From assembly GCA_030148625.1 (NCBI GenBank), contig JASBTC010000130.1, positions 1-10,756 of the forward strand: DNA of 10,756 nucleotides, given 5' to 3'. Origin of the DNA: Sphingobium sp. (lineage in GTDB: Bacteria; Pseudomonadota; Alphaproteobacteria; Sphingomonadales; Sphingomonadaceae). How positions within the stretch are numbered: the first letter of the stretch is position 1; the number at the start of each line of letters is the position of its first letter. Under the pieces are notes generated by a model. It was not told where the DNA came from, searched no databases, and saw nothing but the letters and a program-made list of their open reading frames with translations. The translations under genes were made by a program, and so were the position numbers. Of the stretch, positions 1-6,379 are shown one piece after another.

Positions 1-263
1 CGATCATGCGCGCGGCCGATATGAAGCGCGCCCATCGGATCGAGAAAACCACCGTCCCGGAGCGCGGCGCCCGACGCGGTCGTCAGCGGCTGGATGGCGG
101 GGCCGCCATAGGTCTCGCTCCAGAACGCCGCCGAACGCCCGGTCGCGTGATAGCCCGGGCTATCCTCGGCCTCGATCATCGCAACCGAGACATGCGGCGC
201 CAGCTCCGCGGCCAGGCTCGCGCCCGCAATGCCGGCGCCGACGATCACGATGTCGTAGCGCAT
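1..263 (-). CDS. FAD-dependent oxidoreductase (DAO-like), N-terminal fragment
   Basis: Only the first 87 codons are inside the window; the gene continues past the left edge. The translation opens MRYDIVIVGAGIAGASLAAE, a Rossmann dinucleotide-binding fold with the GxGxxG motif at residues 9-14 and an acidic residue (E31) at the end of the second strand, the usual ligand for the ribose of FAD. It is followed by GYHATGRSAAF (37-47), a segment typical of D-amino-acid-dehydrogenase/DAO-type flavoproteins. The substrate cannot be read from this fragment. The start codon overlaps the hydrolase stop codon by one base (TGATG at 265-261), so the two genes are probably co-transcribed and translationally coupled. 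I see no strong separate Shine-Dalgarno sequence. Family call is firm; specific function is unknown. Confidence 0.85.
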   Translation of the reverse strand, partial: MRYDIVIVGAGIAGASLAAELAPHVSVAMIEAEDSPGYHATGRSAAFWSETYGGPAIQPLTTASGAALRDGGFLDPMGALHIGRAHD

Positions 264-1231
264 CAGTCGACCGGGGCGTGCCTGTCCAGGAAATCATCGA
301 TCGCCGCCAGGGCACGATCGCGCACCGGTTCGACTTCCCGCAGGATCTCATGCGCTGATTCGTCACCGAAGCGCATCAGCTCGGCATTGGGCAGGCGATG
401 TGCGGCCTCGCGGATCGCCGCCGGACGCACCAGCCTGTCGCGATCGGCACATAATAGCAGTAGCGGAGTCCCCACCGCTTCCAGGCGACCGGGCAAAAAA
501 CTGTCGAGAGTCGAACGATAGGCCACCGCCAGCCATTTCCAGCTTGGCGGCCCAAGCGCAAGCTCGGGTTTCGCCGCCTTCCACCACAGTTCGTCCTCAT
601 AACGATCGTTCGAATGGGTGAGGAACTTCCGGCGCGAGGCCCCGGGCGGTGCCGGGCGTTCGTTGCTCTTCCACGCGGCGCGCGCGGGATCGCCGATCCG
701 CGCCATGAAGCGCGCGACCTTTTCCGCGATCGCGGGGCTGAACGGCGCGCTTTGCAGTCCGAGCATCGGCGCAACCAGCGCAACCGCGTCCGGCGCGATC
801 CGCTTCTCCTCCAGCGCGCGCAGCACCAGATGCCCGCCCATCGAGTGTGCGACGATCGCATGCGGACCGGGCGATGATTCCCGAAGTACGGCGAAACGGG
901 CCGCAAGATCGTCGATCCAGGGTGCGAAATCGTCGGCATGACCGACCAGCGGATCGGCCGCGAAACGCCCCGAGCCGCCCTGCCCGCGCCAGTCGAAGCT
1001 CGTCACCCGCCAGCCGCGGCGATGCCAATGCGCGAAGGATTCCAGATATTTCTCAAGGATATCACCGCGGCCACCCTGAAACAGCAAAGTGCCGCGTGCA
1101 GGCGCCGTATCGACCGGCCAGTCGAACACGCGCAGCGGCCAGCCATCGGCCGCCGGCTCGTGACGGATCACTGCCCCGCGCGGGACGGCTCGACGGTCGA
1201 TCACCGCAAATTCTTCCGAAGCATCAGCCAT
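263..1231 (-). CDS. alpha/beta hydrolase (lysophospholipase / serine aminopeptidase S33-like)
   Basis: A 322-residue alpha/beta-hydrolase, probably cytoplasmic, as no signal peptide is visible. The nucleophile elbow AHSMGG places the catalytic Ser at residue 130. The acid is most likely Asp265 in CADRDRLV and the base His294 in ESAHEI. The early strand TLLFQGGRGD (48-57) and SFDWRGQGGSGR (78-89) are typical of the Hydrolase_4 / PldB-like group, which acts on lysophospholipids, monoglycerides or small esters; the actual substrate is unknown. I chose the ATG at 1231 because AAGG lies 5 nt upstream and the product then begins near the first conserved segment. An in-frame ATG at 1258 would add nine residues. 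Still longer forms would run into cpaA on the other strand and are unlikely. Its stop overlaps the start of the downstream FAD oxidoreductase, so the two form an operon. The pair has no evident link with the pilus genes. Confidence 0.85.
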   Translation of the reverse strand: MADASEEFAVIDRRAVPRGAVIRHEPAADGWPLRVFDWPVDTAPARGTLLFQGGRGDILEKYLESFAHWHRRGWRVTSFDWRGQGGSGRFAADPLVGHADDFAPWIDDLAARFAVLRESSPGPHAIVAHSMGGHLVLRALEEKRIAPDAVALVAPMLGLQSAPFSPAIAEKVARFMARIGDPARAAWKSNERPAPPGASRRKFLTHSNDRYEDELWWKAAKPELALGPPSWKWLAVAYRSTLDSFLPGRLEAVGTPLLLLCADRDRLVRPAAIREAAHRLPNAELMRFGDESAHEILREVEPVRDRALAAIDDFLDRHAPVD

Positions 1232-1263
1232 GACCTTGGTTACGGTTTCGTAAGGCATAGCGT

Positions 1264-1273
1264 CTAGGCCTAG
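1264..1273. repeat. perfect 10-bp palindrome in the divergent gap upstream of cpaA
   Basis: CTAGGCCTAG is its own reverse complement and ends 4 nt before the cpaA start codon, in the short gap between the hydrolase and cpaA. It contains two CTAG tetranucleotides, a word generally scarce in proteobacterial genomes. It could be an operator for either divergent gene, or chance. I do not see a convincing -35/-10 pair around it, and a 10-bp palindrome alone is weak evidence of function. Confidence 0.35.
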
Positions 1274-1277
1274 CGGT

Positions 1278-1751
1278 ATGACCGGGGGAATTTTAACGAA
1301 TATTCTAGTGGCCGCGCTCGGCTGCCTGCTGCTCACGGCGGTATATACCGACCTCAAGGGCCGGACGATCGAGCATTGGACCAACGGCGCCATCGCGCTG
1401 CTGGCCCCCATCTACTGGTGGGCGGCCAGCTATTCGCTATGGCCCGACGTCGCGATCCAGATCGGCATCGCGCTTGGCGTGTTCGCGGTCTTCACTGTGG
1501 TCTATGCAACCGGCGCAATGGGCGGCGGCGACGTGAAATTGCTCGGCGCCCTCGCGCTGTGGCTGCCGATCATGCCGTTGATCAACATGCTGTTCATCAT
1601 GGCGATCGCGGGCGGCGTGATTACCATCATCGCGGTAATCGGCCACAAGATCAGGAAAATGCAGGGTAAAATCGAAGTTCCCTATGGCGTTGCAATCGCC
1701 GTGGGCGGGTTTTGGGTGATGTCCGAACAGTATTTTAACCAATTTGCTTGA
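1278..1751 (+). CDS. cpaA: prepilin peptidase CpaA/TadV (A24 family)
   Basis: A 157-residue integral membrane protein, the short form of type IV prepilin peptidase found in Tad loci, without the methyltransferase domain of PilD. The family cleaves the leader peptide of Flp prepilins (and TadE/F pseudopilins) at the inner membrane. Both catalytic aspartates of A24 proteases are present: Asp25 in VYTDLKGRTI and Asp85 in MGGGDVKLL (the GxGD motif). Most of the rest is hydrophobic and could form about five or six membrane helices. The ATG at 1278 is the only sensible start, because an in-frame stop lies at 1251-1253 and the next methionine is residue 81, deep in the protein. The Shine-Dalgarno match is weak. 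It is first in the plus-strand pilus run; the flp pilin gene that often accompanies it is not in the window. Confidence 0.92.
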   Translation: MTGGILTNILVAALGCLLLTAVYTDLKGRTIEHWTNGAIALLAPIYWWAASYSLWPDVAIQIGIALGVFAVFTVVYATGAMGGGDVKLLGALALWLPIMPLINMLFIMAIAGGVITIIAVIGHKIRKMQGKIEVPYGVAIAVGGFWVMSEQYFNQFA

Positions 1752-1795
1752 TGAAACATCGCGGGCCTTTTTGGGGGGGCCGGCTCAGAGGGTGA
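1751..1795 (+). other. possible 14-codon leader ORF between cpaA and cpaB
   Basis: An ATG overlapping the cpaA stop codon (TGATG at 1749-1753) opens a frame encoding MKHRGPFWGGRLRG. It ends with TGA at 1793-1795, 8 nt before the cpaB start and within the cpaB ribosome-binding region. It also crosses a T5G7 run (1768-1779). Ribosomes leaving cpaA could restart here and be delivered to cpaB, but no Shine-Dalgarno sequence specific to this ATG is seen. It may be a chance ORF, and I do not claim a product. Confidence 0.15.
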
Positions 1796-1803
1796 GAGAC
1801 GTC

Positions 1804-2802
1804 ATGGACGTAAAGAAGATCGCATTGCTGGTTGGCGCACTGTTCATTGCAGCAGTGACCGCTTTCATGGCGAAGAGCATGTTCTCCGGCGCCTCGGCGC
1901 CGAGCGCCGCGGCGGCACCGACAATGCCGGCCGGGCCCGAAGTTCTCGTCGCAACCCGCGCCATGCCGGTGGGGACGATCATCGAGCCGGACAGCTTCCG
2001 CTTCCAGCCCTGGCCGAAGGATCTCGTCCAGAGCGCCTATTATATCAAGGGTGAAGTCGATCCAGCCGCGCTTTCGGGCACCGTGGTGCGCTACGCGATC
2101 ACCGCCGGCCAGCCGATGACCCAGGGCTCGCTCGTCAAGCCGGGCGATCGCGGCTTCCTGGCCGCGGCACTCGGCCCGGGCATGCGCGCGGTGACGGTTT
2201 CTGTCGGCGCCGCGACCAGCGTTGCCGGTTTCGTCTTTCCGGGCGACCGCGTCGACCTGGTGCTGACGCAGGAAGTCGGTGGCGACGGGCCCGCGCTCAA
2301 GACCTCGGAAACGATCATCCGCAACCTGCGCGTGCTCGCCACCGACCAGCGCACCACCAACACCAACGATGAAGGCAAGGCCGAAGTCAGGACCTTCTCC
2401 ACGGTCACGATCGAAGCGACGCCGAGGATCGCCGAGAAGATCGCGGTCGCGCAGACCATCGGTCAGCTCTCGCTGTCGCTGCGCTCGATCGCCGACAACA
2501 CCGCCGAACTGGAGCGTGCCATCGCCGCCGGCGAAGTGTCTGTGCCCGACAATGCCGATCCGAAAGCCGAGAAGCAGATGCTGCTCGCCATCGCTTCGCG
2601 CCCGATCGACACCGACACCACCTTCGTCACCGGTGCCGATGTCTCGCGCTTCCAGCGCCGCTCGCTCCCCGTCGCACCGCGCCCCGTTGCATCGGCGGAG
2701 CAGGGTGGCTCGGCGCCGTCGGCCGCTTATGCGCCGCGGGGTCCGGTCGTCCGGGTCGCACGCGGCAACAATATCACCGAAGTTCCTGTGGGGGGAAAGT
2801 AA
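1804..2802 (+). CDS. cpaB: Flp pilus assembly protein CpaB/RcpC
   Basis: A 332-residue Tad component anchored by an N-terminal hydrophobic segment (about residues 5-23), with the rest in the periplasm. An Ala/Pro-rich linker (29-44) precedes a SAF domain (about 45-112, from EVLVATRAMPVGTIIEPDSF to the PMTQGSLVKPGDRG stretch). The RcpC/CpaB domain follows (about 125-235, with GMRAVTVSVG and FVFPGDRVDLVL). CpaB proteins are thought to work at the periplasmic side of the secretin, possibly contacting peptidoglycan through the SAF domain. I start at the ATG at 1804, which follows the purine-rich AGAGGGTGAGAG and gives a proper membrane anchor. The frame stays open upstream to 1744, inside cpaA, but that extension does not look like family sequence. 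The stop is 1 nt before the cpaC start, so the two are tightly coupled. Confidence 0.92.
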   Translation: MDVKKIALLVGALFIAAVTAFMAKSMFSGASAPSAAAAPTMPAGPEVLVATRAMPVGTIIEPDSFRFQPWPKDLVQSAYYIKGEVDPAALSGTVVRYAITAGQPMTQGSLVKPGDRGFLAAALGPGMRAVTVSVGAATSVAGFVFPGDRVDLVLTQEVGGDGPALKTSETIIRNLRVLATDQRTTNTNDEGKAEVRTFSTVTIEATPRIAEKIAVAQTIGQLSLSLRSIADNTAELERAIAAGEVSVPDNADPKAEKQMLLAIASRPIDTDTTFVTGADVSRFQRRSLPVAPRPVASAEQGGSAPSAAYAPRGPVVRVARGNNITEVPVGGK

Positions 2803-2803
2803 G

Positions 2804-4372
2804 ATGCCAATCGTCAACATGACCAAGCGCCAGGCGCTGGGGACCGCGCTTGCCGCCGTCCTCGCCCTGGGAGCGGGCACGGCTGGAATAGCCCCGCTCG
2901 AGGCGCAGCCCAATGGCGCTTCGCAACCCGCCAACACCATCAATCTTTCGATGGGCCGCGGCACGCTGGTGAATCTCTCGTCACCGATGTCCGACCTGTT
3001 CGTGGCCGACAACGCCATTGCGGATGTCCAGGTCCGTTCCGCGACCCAGCTCTATGTCTTTGCGAAGGCGGCCGGCGAGACGACGGTCTACGCCACGGCC
3101 AAGTCGGGCAAGGTGATCTATTCGGCCAATGTCCGGGTCGGCACCAATATCGGGTCGGTCGATGCGATGCTGCGCCTGGCGATGCCCGACGCACAGATCC
3201 AGGCAACGCCGATGAACGGCCTGCTGCTGCTCACCGGCACCGTCGCCAGCCCCAATGACGCGGCAGAGGCCGAGCGCCTCGTCCAGGCCTTTATCGGCGC
3301 GGGTAACCAGGTCGTCAGCCGGCTGCGCACCGCAACGCCGCTCCAGGTCAATCTCCAGGTCAAGATCGCCGAGGTCAGCCGTGAATTAAGCAAGAAGATC
3401 GGTTTCAACCTGCTCACGCAGGATCCGACCGGCGGCTTCGCGTTCGGCCTCATTCAGGGCCGGACCAACGCGGTGAAGATCGACGCGACCGGCAAGGCGA
3501 CTTTCACCGGTGTCGAGGGGTCAACCACCCTTGCCGCGGCAGGCAGGCTTTTTGGCCTCGACGTGCTCGGCGCGCTCGATCTTGCCGAGAATGATGGCCT
3601 GGTCACGACGCTCGCCAATCCGAACCTGACGGCGCTCTCGGGTGAAACCGCCAGCTTCCTTGCCGGTGGCGAGATACCGATCCCGACGAGCACCGGCCTG
3701 GGTCAGGTAGCGGTCGAGTTCAAGCAATACGGCGTCAGCCTGTCCTTCACGCCGACCGTTCTCGCCGATGGCCGCATCTCGATGCGGGTCCGCCCCGAAG
3801 TTTCGCAACTCTCCAGTGCGGGATCGGTCACGCTGAACGATTTCCAAATCCCCGGCATCACCACGCGCCGGGCGGAGACGACGGTCGAACTCGGCTCCGG
3901 GCAAAGCTTCGTCATCGGCGGACTGTTGAGCAATTCCAGCAACAACAATGTCGAGAAGGCACCGTTCCTGGGCGACCTTCCCGTCCTGGGCGCCCTGTTC
4001 CGTTCCAAGCGCTGGAGCCGCGCCGAAACCGAGCTGGTGATCGTGGTCACGCCTTATCTGGTCAAACCAGTCTCGGCGAACCAGATCGCGCTGCCGACCG
4101 ACGGTTATCATTCGCCCAACGACGCGGAAGGTTTCCTGCTTGGCCAGACCTTCAAAGGCAAATCGGGACAGAAGCGGCCGATGCCATCGGCAGGCGCACC
4201 GCAGACAGTCGGGCCGGGCGTTTCTCCGGACAACGGCCCGAGTGCCGCGTTGCCCGCCGGCGGGCTCCCGGGCGACGCGCCTCGGCAACCGGCCACACAG
4301 GTGGCGAAAGCGCCGGCCGCTACGCAGCCCAACGGCAATCCCGCGGCCAAGCCCGGCTTCAGCTTCGATTGA
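2804..4372 (+). CDS. cpaC: Tad pilus outer-membrane secretin CpaC/RcpA
   Basis: A 522-residue secretin that forms the outer-membrane channel for the Flp pilus. Residues 1-34 look like a Sec signal peptide (charged MTKRQ, Ala/Leu-rich core, likely cleavage after LEA). Next come the N-terminal secretin-type domain (about 45-112), a BON-like domain (about 115-178, with LLLTGTVASPNDAAEAERLV), and the secretin core (about 265-420). The core has the hallmark segments TTLANPNLTALSGETASFLA, FVIGGLL and ELVIVVTPYLV. After PTDGYHSP a Pro/Ala/Gly-rich tail of about 80 residues ends in PGFSFD and is probably disordered. The ATG at 2804 is preceded by GGGGGAAAG. The frame is open far upstream within cpaB, but that part is Arg/Ser/Pro-rich shadow sequence. 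A second ATG at 2819 would shorten the signal peptide by five residues. Confidence 0.94.
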   Translation: MPIVNMTKRQALGTALAAVLALGAGTAGIAPLEAQPNGASQPANTINLSMGRGTLVNLSSPMSDLFVADNAIADVQVRSATQLYVFAKAAGETTVYATAKSGKVIYSANVRVGTNIGSVDAMLRLAMPDAQIQATPMNGLLLLTGTVASPNDAAEAERLVQAFIGAGNQVVSRLRTATPLQVNLQVKIAEVSRELSKKIGFNLLTQDPTGGFAFGLIQGRTNAVKIDATGKATFTGVEGSTTLAAAGRLFGLDVLGALDLAENDGLVTTLANPNLTALSGETASFLAGGEIPIPTSTGLGQVAVEFKQYGVSLSFTPTVLADGRISMRVRPEVSQLSSAGSVTLNDFQIPGITTRRAETTVELGSGQSFVIGGLLSNSSNNNVEKAPFLGDLPVLGALFRSKRWSRAETELVIVVTPYLVKPVSANQIALPTDGYHSPNDAEGFLLGQTFKGKSGQKRPMPSAGAPQTVGPGVSPDNGPSAALPAGGLPGDAPRQPATQVAKAPAATQPNGNPAAKPGFSFD

Positions 4373-4386
4373 TTGAGAGGGTTTCC

Positions 4387-5034
4387 ATGAACAGCAATCT
4401 CATCCGCAAGGCCGCCAGCCCTGTCATTCTCGCGCTCAGCCTCACGCTCGGGGCGTGCGGCGGCACCCGCAATACGGGTATGGAACCGGTGCATCAGCCG
4501 GTCGTCAACCGGCTCGACTATGCGCTCGATCTCAACACCGGCGGAAATGGCGGCCTGGCGGATGGCGAGTCCCGGCGCCTTGCCGGCTGGTTCGATACGC
4601 TGCACGTCGGCTATGGCGACCGCATCTCCATCGACGATCCTTCGCCCTATGGCAGCGCGGCCAGTCGCGATGCCGTCGCGGCCGTGGCCGCCCGCTATGG
4701 CCTGCTCCTGAACGACGGTGCACCGGTCACGACGGGTGCCGTCGGGGGCGGCATGGTCCGTGTGGTCGTCAGCCGCATGTCGGCCTCGGTGCGCGGATGC
4801 CCGGACTGGAGCCGCCCGTCGCAGCCCGAATATGAAGCGTCGACCACGTCCAACTATGGCTGCGCATCCAACGCCAATCTCGCGGCGATGATCGCCAATC
4901 CCGAAGATCTCGTTCGCGGACAAACCGGCAGCACCGACCAGCAGGTATCGAGCAAGGCGATCCAGACGTTCCGCAACAAGGCACCGACAGGCGCCGGGAC
5001 GATCAAAACAGAGAGCAGCAAGGGAGCACAATGA
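4387..5034 (+). CDS. cpaD: Tad pilus lipoprotein CpaD
   Basis: A 215-residue outer-membrane lipoprotein. The N-terminus has charged residues, a hydrophobic stretch (12-22) and a lipobox LGAC with the lipidated Cys at residue 24. Gly at +2 fits export to the outer membrane. The mature part shows the CpaD-family block: Cys138 in RGCPDWS and Cys159 in SNYGCASNANLAAMIANP, followed by EDLVRG. The two cysteines could form a periplasmic disulfide. Members of this family are thought to assist or stabilise the CpaC secretin, in a pilotin-like way. The ATG at 4387 has GAGAGG 6 nt upstream; a TTG at 4369 overlapping the cpaC stop is a possible but less likely start that would place six extra residues before the signal sequence. 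It lies 14 nt after cpaC and 1 nt before cpaE. Confidence 0.9.
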   Translation: MNSNLIRKAASPVILALSLTLGACGGTRNTGMEPVHQPVVNRLDYALDLNTGGNGGLADGESRRLAGWFDTLHVGYGDRISIDDPSPYGSAASRDAVAAVAARYGLLLNDGAPVTTGAVGGGMVRVVVSRMSASVRGCPDWSRPSQPEYEASTTSNYGCASNANLAAMIANPEDLVRGQTGSTDQQVSSKAIQTFRNKAPTGAGTIKTESSKGAQ

Positions 5035-5035
5035 C

Positions 5036-6325
5036 ATGAACGCACCGTGGAATCCTTCGCGCGGCGCGGCGCTCCGCGAGCCGTTCAGCGCCTATGTCTG
5101 CGACGAGACGACGGCCGAGACGCTGCGCTCGGTCGCGGTCGAGCTCGGCTGGCTGCCCGACAAGGTCAACAAGGGCGGGCTCCGCAACGCCGTACAATCG
5201 CTCTCGGTCTCGGCGAGTCCGAACCTGCTGTTCGTCGATCTGTCGGAATCGGGCGATCCGCTCAACGACATCAACGCGCTTGCCGAAGTCTGCGAACCCG
5301 GCACGATCGTGATCGCGGCCGGCCAGGTCAACGATGTCCGCCTCTATCGCGATCTCGTCGCCAGCGGCATTCAGGACTATCTGCTGAAGCCCCTCAATCC
5401 CGACCAACTCCGCGACGCCTTCGCCCAGGCCCAGGCAACACTGAGCACGCCCAAACATGTCGATACGGGCATCGAGCGTCCGCATGTCATGACCGCCGTC
5501 ATCGGCGCGCGCGGCGGCGTTGGGGCGTCCAGCATCGCAACCTCGCTCGCCTGGCTGTTCGGCGAGAAATCCAGCCGCTCGACCGCGATCCTCGATCTCG
5601 ATGTCCATTTTGGCACCGGCGCGCTGGCGCTCGATCTTGAGCCCGGCCGCGGCCTGACCGATGCGATCGAGAATCCGAGCCGCATCGATGGACTCTTCAT
5701 CGAACGCGCGATGGTGCGGGCAAGCGACAAGCTTTCGGTCCTTTCGGCCGAAGCGCCGCTCAGTCAGTCGATGCTGACCGACGGTTCGGCCTTCTTCCAG
5801 CTCCAGGAGGAACTGCGCGCCGCATTCGAATGCACCGTCATCGATCTGCCGCGCAACATGCTCGTCCAGCATCCGCACCTCCTGCAGGAAGTCCAGGCAG
5901 CCGTGCTTGTGACCGAATTGACGCTCGCTGCCGCGCGAGACGTCATCCGGATCCTGTCGTGGTTCAAGAGCAACGCGCCCCAGTCGCGCATACTCGTCGT
6001 GGCCAATCGCGTGCCGACCACCGGCGCACCCGAAGTGAGCCGCAAGGAGTTCGAGACCTCGATCGAACGCAAGGTCGACATGATCGTCCCGCTCGACACC
6101 AAGATCGCGGCACAGGCAGCAAAGCTCGGCAAACCATTGGCCGAAGCCGGCAAGGGTTCGAAAGTCAGTCAGGCGCTGCTCGAGCTCTCCAATCGTCTGC
6201 TTTCGACGGTTGAGGCGGTCGCGGACACCGAAGGGAGCCAGAGCAAGGGCAAGTCCCTGCTCGGCAAGCTTGGCGACATCAAATCACTGATGCCCAAGGC
6301 CAAGCGGGCGAAGACAACGGCCTGA
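5036..6325 (+). CDS. cpaE: CpaE/TadZ pilus localisation ATPase (receiver-like + MinD-like)
   Basis: A 429-residue cytoplasmic protein. Residues about 16-135 form a receiver-like domain: an acidic pair D23/E24 after the first strand, D68 in LLFVDLS at the phospho-acceptor position, and K118-P119 in YLLKPL. The usual Thr/Ser at the end of strand 4 seems replaced by Ala (VIAAGQ). Residues about 150-400 form a MinD/ParA-type ATPase with a deviant P-loop, GARGGVGASSIA (157-168): Arg159 replaces the signature Lys and Ala164 the P-loop Lys. DLDVHFG (187-193) and the Walker B-like TVIDLP (D270) follow. Atypical P-loops are common in CpaE/TadZ, which place the Tad machine at a cell pole or focus. The ATG at 5036 has AGGGAG upstream; the nested ATG at 5031 (ATGACATGA) leads straight to a stop. 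In relatives cpaF normally follows; here tadB does. Confidence 0.92.
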   Translation: MNAPWNPSRGAALREPFSAYVCDETTAETLRSVAVELGWLPDKVNKGGLRNAVQSLSVSASPNLLFVDLSESGDPLNDINALAEVCEPGTIVIAAGQVNDVRLYRDLVASGIQDYLLKPLNPDQLRDAFAQAQATLSTPKHVDTGIERPHVMTAVIGARGGVGASSIATSLAWLFGEKSSRSTAILDLDVHFGTGALALDLEPGRGLTDAIENPSRIDGLFIERAMVRASDKLSVLSAEAPLSQSMLTDGSAFFQLQEELRAAFECTVIDLPRNMLVQHPHLLQEVQAAVLVTELTLAAARDVIRILSWFKSNAPQSRILVVANRVPTTGAPEVSRKEFETSIERKVDMIVPLDTKIAAQAAKLGKPLAEAGKGSKVSQALLELSNRLLSTVEAVADTEGSQSKGKSLLGKLGDIKSLMPKAKRAKTTA

Positions 6326-6379
6326 GGCCGCTGTCGGAATTAAGCGCCGGATATCCGGTGCGGTTGGGGGAATGGGCCG
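6326..6379 (+). other. cpaE-tadB gap where cpaF/tadA would be expected
   Basis: These 54 bases contain no coding frame of useful length and no recognisable remnant of a CpaF ATPase. They hold a palindrome/hairpin (6344-6361) and the GGGGGAA ribosome-binding sequence of tadB. In typical Tad loci the ATPase gene of more than 1 kb sits exactly here. Whether it was lost, moved elsewhere in the chromosome, or replaced cannot be told from this window. Confidence 0.7.
6344..6361 (+). repeat. intercistronic hairpin with perfect 12-bp palindrome
   Basis: CCGGATATCCGG (6347-6358) is a perfect palindrome. In RNA the stretch 6344-6361 can fold into a 7-bp stem (one G-U pair) with an AUAU tetraloop. It lies 18 nt after the cpaE stop and 18 nt before the tadB start. 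No U-run follows, so it does not look like an intrinsic terminator. It could act as an mRNA-processing or stability element between cpaE and tadB, or as a protein-binding site; this is inference. Confidence 0.4.

Noticed and set aside
1235..1263. Possible promoter for cpaA (CTTGGT, 17 nt, TAGCGT)
   Set aside because: Both boxes match consensus poorly and would leave a leader of only about 8 nt; not strong enough to call.
1763..1783. Possible terminator hairpin between cpaA and cpaB (GGCC arms around TTTTTGGGGG)
   Set aside because: Only a 4-bp GGCC/GGCC stem can form, the T-run is inside the loop rather than after the stem, and cpaA and cpaB most likely belong to one transcript.
2279..2803. 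175-codon upstream extension of the cpaC frame inside cpaB
   Set aside because: Arg/Ser/Pro-rich out-of-frame reading of cpaB; the true CpaC begins at 2804 with a signal peptide and purine-rich ribosome-binding sequence.
1735..3018. 427-codon open frame on the minus strand opposite cpaB
   Set aside because: Its translation is Arg/Asp/Gly/His-rich low-complexity sequence with no recognisable domain, and it lies entirely antisense to cpaA end, cpaB and cpaC start, which have clear family motifs. Long antisense frames are expected in GC-rich coding DNA.
4108..5037. 309-codon minus-strand frame opposite the cpaC end and cpaD
   Set aside because: No domain, no plausible start context, and fully antisense to well-supported genes; a GC-bias shadow.
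5003..5878. 291-codon minus-strand frame opposite cpaE
   Set aside because: Composition is Arg/Asp/Ala-rich without recognisable motifs; cpaE on the other strand accounts for the region.
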